Shown piece by piece: positions 59,592 through 64,000 of a stretch of DNA of 64,000 nt. The stretch covers positions 1 to 64,000 of the forward strand of contig JBJEHD010000033.1 in the NCBI GenBank assembly GCA_051875715.1, given 5' to 3'. Source of the DNA: DYCT01 sp051875715 (GTDB taxonomy: Bacteria > Bacteroidota > Bacteroidia > Bacteroidales > Bacteroidaceae). Numbering within the stretch: position 1 is the first letter of the stretch; each line of letters begins with the position of its first letter. The position numbers were made by a program, and so were the translations under genes. The notes under the pieces are model-generated. The model did no database searches, was not told where the DNA came from, and was given only the letters and a program-made list of their open reading frames with translations.

Positions 59592-61847
59592 TTAATCTTC
59601 GAGGTCGATATCCTGGTCTTTCGCATTCACCTCTTCCCAAGCTGCCACCTGACACGTGATGCTTTCGATGCCCTTCTTGCTGATGACGAAGGTGTAGGTG
59701 TACTTGTGGTTGGGCAACCAATAGGTGATCGCGTCATCCGAGCCGTTCGGTGTGATGCGGCTCAGGTCATCGATGCAGTAGTACAGGTTCTCGTCCGGCG
59801 TCTGAATCTTGATGGCGACCTTTCCGTCCTCACGTATGAGCGACTGTGGCACAACACGGAAGGTGTATGCTCCATCCGTCTTCTTCTTTGTTCCAGTCTC
59901 ATCATCCACCACATTGAACGGATTAGGCTTGGTCATCTCACTGCTCATTGTGGCAGCCGAGTGTTCGAACACCCAGCCGTTGCCCATCTTCACCTTGGCA
60001 TCCTTCGAATATTGGTACAATGTAACCACGGTTTCGTTCTCACCGTCCTTCAACTTCACACCGCTTTCATCATTTGCGGTTTTCAGAATCACGTTGATTT
60101 CGCTCAGCATGTGGAACTCCTGGATGGCGATGGTGCCTGTGGTAGAACCAATGGCCTTGTAGATGTTTGCACCGTAACCGGCAGTCTCATTCGTTCCTTC
60201 CGTCTTATAACTATTCGTCGCACTACTTTCCAGCGGAGCGCCCCAATGCGGGTCGTTGGTAGCAACCGGTCCGGAAGTGATGGTGAAATAGTCTTCAGTA
60301 GGACTGTCTGTCTCATGCACCTGCGTGCTTTTGTCCACCGTTCGGAAGTGGTAGAAGGTCTTGTTGTCCTCAAAATACCAGGTGGTTTTCCACTTATCGG
60401 TTACGTGATCGTATGTAGGCTCTTGCCTCTCGTCGTAGTTGCCCATCCACTCCTTGTTGCTAAAATCGTTGGCTCCGTCTGTAAGGATAGTTTCTGATTG
60501 CACCTTCATGCGGTAGATTGCAAAGGTATCGCAGACCTGTCCAGTCGTTGCCTTCAGGTTCAGCGTCACGTACGAGTTGTAGAGCGTCTGTGCCTTACCG
60601 GCCACGTCTTCCCACGCAGCCACCTGGGCTGTGATGTTATCCACCTTGGTCTTGTTGACCGTCACGGTCAGCGTATAGTTCTTGCCTTGCTCCATGGTGT
60701 AAGAGGTGGCATCGGCAGTCAGTCCGTTGACGGGAGCATTCTGTTGCAAAGCGCTGTGAATCATCTTTTGCGTGATGTAGTACTCGTTGTCGTCGATGCG
60801 GAACTTCAGCACGTTGGTATCGTCGTTTTGATTGAATACGTAGCCGGGCAGCATCTGCATGGAGGTGGTGTAACTGGCATACGCGACCAATCCTTCCGGA
60901 CGTTGCACACCGGGTTGGGTCGTAATCGTGCCATAGTTGGTGACATTCCAACTTCCTTTCTGCACATCCAGTTTTCCCTCCACAGGCATCACCAAGGCCT
61001 GCACGCCGTTGTTGTCGGTCGTATACAGGTTAAACTTGGTTCCGGCATCGAAGCCGTCCCCGCTCTTGATGGTGAGGGTCAGACGAGACAAAGCATGGTT
61101 GAAGACGAGGTGTCCCTTGTCGAACCGTCCCGGCGAGGTCTCGTCGGATTCGTTTTTGTACTTGAAGCGCATACGGTCTGTCTCAAACACAGCGGTTCCA
61201 GCCTCCAGTTGGTCCGTAGTGGGTTTGTAAGCGCCAGGCGAAGGATCAAAGTCGTACACGTAGCGTCCGCCCACTGGCGAGTTTTTTTGGATGTTGTTGC
61301 TGTACACCAAGTCCTGATTATCCATCACAGTTGAGCTCTGCAACTTATCCGCGGTCAGGCTGCTATTGACTTCCCACTCTATCTCGTTGTCGCCCGAATT
61401 GAACGTACTGGTCCATGCAGTTTCGCCTTTCAATTTATCCTCGGGCAGGAGTCCATCGTTATCCTTGTTCGGGATGGCTACGGCGAACACCGACAGATTG
61501 GCCTTGCGGCCGAAGGCATCGTCCCAATAACGGAGGTAAGCACCGTCCTGCGACACCTCCGAATAGTTCGAACCGGCTGCAGCACGTGCCAACGTCCGGG
61601 TGTAGCGTCTTTTGCTAGTCTCGTCGTTGTCACTCTGCAAGCGCATCACGATGCGGGTTGTGGACGTGAATCCATTGTACGTCGTGGCGCGGGTCGGAGC
61701 CTTGACCACTTGTTCGCCCATGCCGACCGAGAGGCTGATCATCTCTTTTTGGTCGTTTGGCGTTTCAATCTCGGGAACCTCATTGTCCGAACACGATGTG
61801 GCAAAGAGCGCCGTGGCGAAAGCCGCCATAAAGAAATACTTTTTCAT
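59592..61847 (-). CDS. Two-module fimbrillin lipoprotein D, possible main stalk subunit
   Basis: A 751-aa lipoprotein: Cys19 (LFATSCSDN), PTRATT at about 51-56 (Arg 34 after Cys). Module 1 has LRYWDDAFGRKANLSVF (about 105), FNHALSRLTLTI (about 249) and YTLTVTVNKTKVDNITAQV. Module 2 has WYFEDNKTFYHFRTV, FHMLSEINVIL and YTYTFVISKKGIESITCQV near the end. Its leader (61848-61899) is very A-rich and its codons are less GC-rich than those of its neighbours, both signs of high expression in this phylum, so it may be the major pilin. Related most closely to the 769-aa protein. Confidence 0.83.
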   Translation of the reverse strand: MKKYFFMAAFATALFATSCSDNEVPEIETPNDQKEMISLSVGMGEQVVKAPTRATTYNGFTSTTRIVMRLQSDNDETSKRRYTRTLARAAAGSNYSEVSQDGAYLRYWDDAFGRKANLSVFAVAIPNKDNDGLLPEDKLKGETAWTSTFNSGDNEIEWEVNSSLTADKLQSSTVMDNQDLVYSNNIQKNSPVGGRYVYDFDPSPGAYKPTTDQLEAGTAVFETDRMRFKYKNESDETSPGRFDKGHLVFNHALSRLTLTIKSGDGFDAGTKFNLYTTDNNGVQALVMPVEGKLDVQKGSWNVTNYGTITTQPGVQRPEGLVAYASYTTSMQMLPGYVFNQNDDTNVLKFRIDDNEYYITQKMIHSALQQNAPVNGLTADATSYTMEQGKNYTLTVTVNKTKVDNITAQVAAWEDVAGKAQTLYNSYVTLNLKATTGQVCDTFAIYRMKVQSETILTDGANDFSNKEWMGNYDERQEPTYDHVTDKWKTTWYFEDNKTFYHFRTVDKSTQVHETDSPTEDYFTITSGPVATNDPHWGAPLESSATNSYKTEGTNETAGYGANIYKAIGSTTGTIAIQEFHMLSEINVILKTANDESGVKLKDGENETVVTLYQYSKDAKVKMGNGWVFEHSAATMSSEMTKPNPFNVVDDETGTKKKTDGAYTFRVVPQSLIREDGKVAIKIQTPDENLYYCIDDLSRITPNGSDDAITYWLPNHKYTYTFVISKKGIESITCQVAAWEEVNAKDQDIDLED

Positions 61848-61899
61848 ATCGTTCTATTTTTTTTATTGTTTTATTCTTATCTGATTTGTTATCGTTGTC

Positions 61900-63192
61900 T
61901 CATTGTTCCAAGTCCGTGCTCAGGCTTCCTGCGATGTCGTCCCACGGGACGAGGGCGCAGGTGAACTCGATTTCGAGTTTGTCCGGGACATCGCCGCTGC
62001 CCAGCACGAAATAGTAGGTGTACAAGTAGCCCGACTGCCAGGAGTGAAGCGGATGGAAGGTGCCGTCCAGTTCGTACTCGAGGGGAACGTCGGTGAAGGT
62101 CTGATAGACCGTTCCGTCGGGTTTGCAGACCCGGAAACTGACGGAGAGCCGTACGTTCGTCTGCGGCAACTGGCGGATGCCGTCTGCACACTGCAGGAAG
62201 AAGGCCGTCCGTTTCGTCTGGCAGTCGCGCAGGTCGTTGCCGGGCACGTCCTTGCCGCCGTCGAAGCGGAACAGTTGGAGTCCGGCCGTGCCGGTGGACA
62301 GACCCTGGAAGCCCGTCGTAGCATCGTAGGGCGGGTCGGCCCGCCAGCCCGTAAAGGGGCTTTCGGCAGTGCCCGTGCCGCCGCAGGTGGCCTTGTAGCC
62401 GGTGGCGGAGGTGACAAACCGGTCGGAGACGACCTTCACGGTCAGGTTGTCGATGTATAGGGAGTTCGCACTGGCCCACGGCGAGAGGCTGTAGACGGCG
62501 AACCGGATTTTCGAATTCAGGTGATGAAACGGCATCCACACCTCGCGATGGCGGGTGGTGGTGCTGTTGTTCAAGTGGCTGTTGTTCGCATCGATGGCGA
62601 GGATGTCGTGGTCGCGGCCGTCGGTTGCGCGGTGCAACTGCGCGGCGACGTAGGGTTCCGCCTCGGAGGCGGCGGGTTGCACCAGGCCGTTGATGCAGGT
62701 CTGATGGCGGTAGGCGGCGTTGATGCGCAGGTCCTTGTGGTCGAAGGACACCTCGCCCGGTGCCGGATAGGGGGCCACGGCATGAAAGCGGTAGGGGAAA
62801 TGGCTGTAGTCCCAGTATTTCTCGGACTGGCCTTGCACCCCGGTATAGTCCCAGTAAGGGCGAATGGTGCCGTCCCAGGCTGTGCCCGTGGTCTTGTATT
62901 CCACGTGGTAACGGTCCATGACGGTAAATTGTTTTTCGGTGGCGAATGCCTTGTAGGTGCTGACGATGAAGTCGGACGTGAGGAGTGTGGCACGCGAACG
63001 CGGCTCGTCCTGCGTCAGCCGGCAGGTGAAGCCCAGCGGGTCGGTGCTGTCGGTGTTCTCCTCTATCTCGCTCAGCGTCGTGCTGCTGGAGCAAGCAATG
63101 AGAGAAAGCAACACACAGGGTGCTGCCAGGGCTCGGAGAGCCCCGGCCAACACCTGTGTGTCGATTGATTTATAATATGTACGTGCGTACAT
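61900..63192 (-). CDS. Single-module fimbrillin-type lipoprotein
   Basis: A 430-aa lipoprotein: Cys34 (LLSLIACSSS), SRAT at about 66-69 (Arg 33 after Cys). One fimbrillin-like module: YWDYSHFPYRFHAVAP, FHHLNSKIRFAVY, and a final YLYTYYFVLGSGDVPDKLEI then CALVPW. It is shorter than the two-module genes that follow and, by position near the front of the operon, could be an anchor or a basal subunit; nothing in the sequence proves this. Nine bases separate it from the partial upstream gene. Confidence 0.78.
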   Translation of the reverse strand: MYARTYYKSIDTQVLAGALRALAAPCVLLSLIACSSSTTLSEIEENTDSTDPLGFTCRLTQDEPRSRATLLTSDFIVSTYKAFATEKQFTVMDRYHVEYKTTGTAWDGTIRPYWDYTGVQGQSEKYWDYSHFPYRFHAVAPYPAPGEVSFDHKDLRINAAYRHQTCINGLVQPAASEAEPYVAAQLHRATDGRDHDILAIDANNSHLNNSTTTRHREVWMPFHHLNSKIRFAVYSLSPWASANSLYIDNLTVKVVSDRFVTSATGYKATCGGTGTAESPFTGWRADPPYDATTGFQGLSTGTAGLQLFRFDGGKDVPGNDLRDCQTKRTAFFLQCADGIRQLPQTNVRLSVSFRVCKPDGTVYQTFTDVPLEYELDGTFHPLHSWQSGYLYTYYFVLGSGDVPDKLEIEFTCALVPWDDIAGSLSTDLEQ

Positions 63193-63201
63193 GGTTTGCG
63201 G

Positions 63202-64000
63202 TTATTCTACGACAACGAAACCTGCATACTTGGCCACTTCCTCGCCTTTGACGGTCGACGTGTACTTCACGAAGTAGTTGCCGGCAGGCGTTGCCTGCTG
63301 ACACTCGAGTTTGTACTTGTTGTACGCGCCATCCTGCGTGATTTGGAAGTTGGCTGCAACCGCCGGATCCAAATCCACCTTGTTCGCATTAACGATGGTG
63401 AGCTTACCGTCAGTGTAGAGGTTGGATTCAGGAACACCGCCGTTGAACGTCGCGGTGATGGTGATGTAGTCCGTCGAGAAGTCAGTATCGTTGTGCGTAC
63501 CTACGTTGCGGTCGATGCTGTTCGTGTTGAGCGATACGCTGTGCGAGTTCACTACCGTGAAGGTCTTCGTATAGGTCGTCTGGGCATCATCGCCATCAGC
63601 ATACACCTTATAGGTGATGGTCTGCGTCGTACTGTCATCTACACTTTCTACATCTGCTGCTTCTATTGTTATCTTATTGTTGTTCACCTCAGCACCAACA
63701 AGATCCGACGAATATACATGGTCACCATCAGCAGCCTGACTGCAGGTGATGGTTGTATTCTCGCCCTTCTTGACAATCCTCGGGTTGAAGTCGAAGGTGA
63801 AGTCTTTCACGGTGAAGGTCTTTTCAGCCACCTTGACCGTCGTGCCTTCGTTGATGCTCATCACGAGTTTGTAAACGCCCGGAGTTGCTGCCTGCTTCAC
63901 AACGACTTGGGTACCACTGACAGAGACATTTGACTTCTGTTCGGAGGTGAAGTTGGCCGGGTACTCGATGGAGAGGATGGCATCAGTCATAGCATATAAA
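63202..64000 (-). CDS. Ig-like repeat protein, 5' end outside the window
   Basis: The frame is open to the window edge, so only the C-terminal 265 residues are seen. An ATG at 63990 exists but the frame continues upstream through it without a stop. Three Ig-like all-beta units are visible: ILSIEYPANF...KTFTVKDF, FDFNPRIVKKGENTTITC...KTFTVVNS and HSVSLNTNSIDRN...YAGFVVVE. It is AT-richer than the genes downstream. It ends nine bases before the next gene and so belongs to the fimbrial operon. It could be an extracellular spacer or adhesin. No family assigned. Confidence 0.7.
   Translation of the reverse strand, partial: LYAMTDAILSIEYPANFTSEQKSNVSVSGTQVVVKQAATPGVYKLVMSINEGTTVKVAEKTFTVKDFTFDFNPRIVKKGENTTITCSQAADGDHVYSSDLVGAEVNNNKITIEAADVESVDDSTTQTITYKVYADGDDAQTTYTKTFTVVNSHSVSLNTNSIDRNVGTHNDTDFSTDYITITATFNGGVPESNLYTDGKLTIVNANKVDLDPAVAANFQITQDGAYNKYKLECQQATPAGNYFVKYTSTVKGEEVAKYAGFVVVE

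Overview
The window is a chromosomal segment of a Bacteroidales bacterium (Bacteroidota). Evidence: promoters follow the TTTG-N18-20-TAnnTTTG pattern of this phylum; signature proteins include SusD-like and fimbrillin lipoproteins and type IX secretion (T9SS) C-terminal sorting domains; the RecG, TpiA/DoxX/DUF1599 and ZapA/RNase Y neighbourhoods are typical of Bacteroides/Prevotella relatives. The DNA is GC-rich for the order apart from an AT-rich Fic island and parts of the right end. I cannot assign a genus.

Left part (1-32.4 kb) is mainly housekeeping. On the minus strand lie a small coiled-coil protein, zapA and rny; a thioesterase and the run DUF1599-DoxX-tpiA-SPOR-folE; a LysM/M23 endopeptidase; and recG-ispD-DJ-1. 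Plus-strand genes include an orphan SusD-like fusion lipoprotein, metY, rpmH (52 aa), lrgA-lrgB, a DUF2156/GNAT pair, a 5'-nucleotidase split into two genes, a GH3/beta-lactamase-like fusion and a GH5-like lipoprotein. Further minus-strand genes are radC, a GT2 glycosyltransferase, efp, cdaA-folP, a 46-aa ORF, an AT-rich Fic gene with its own operator-like repeats, and rplS.

Right part (32.5-64 kb) is all on the minus strand and devoted to the cell surface. It holds at least twelve closely spaced genes (6-52 bp gaps). Eleven encode complete lipoproteins, mostly of fimbrillin (FimA/Mfa-like) type, and the twelfth is an Ig-like protein cut by the window edge. Downstream are three proteins ending in T9SS sorting domains. 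Each of the eleven lipoproteins has a T/S-R/K-A/T/G motif 30-36 residues after its lipid cysteine, resembling the pro-peptide cut by Arg-specific protease in type V pili. Four consecutive subunits carry two fimbrillin modules each, and three downstream ones fuse a fimbrillin-like part to a GLUG/beta-helix region, which suggests stalk and tip roles. The Arg-specific protease that would mature such pilins is a T9SS cargo in Porphyromonas, so the two surface systems may be linked.

The most unusual non-coding structure is a set of three intergenic arrays (14441-14524, 31235-31322, 32421-32508). Each is four 21- or 22-bp units built from palindromes spaced by whole helical turns. The three sequences are unrelated but the architecture is the same. 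Each array lies just after the 3' end of a plus-strand gene for an exported protein. No rRNA, tRNA, CRISPR array, transposase or integrase was seen.
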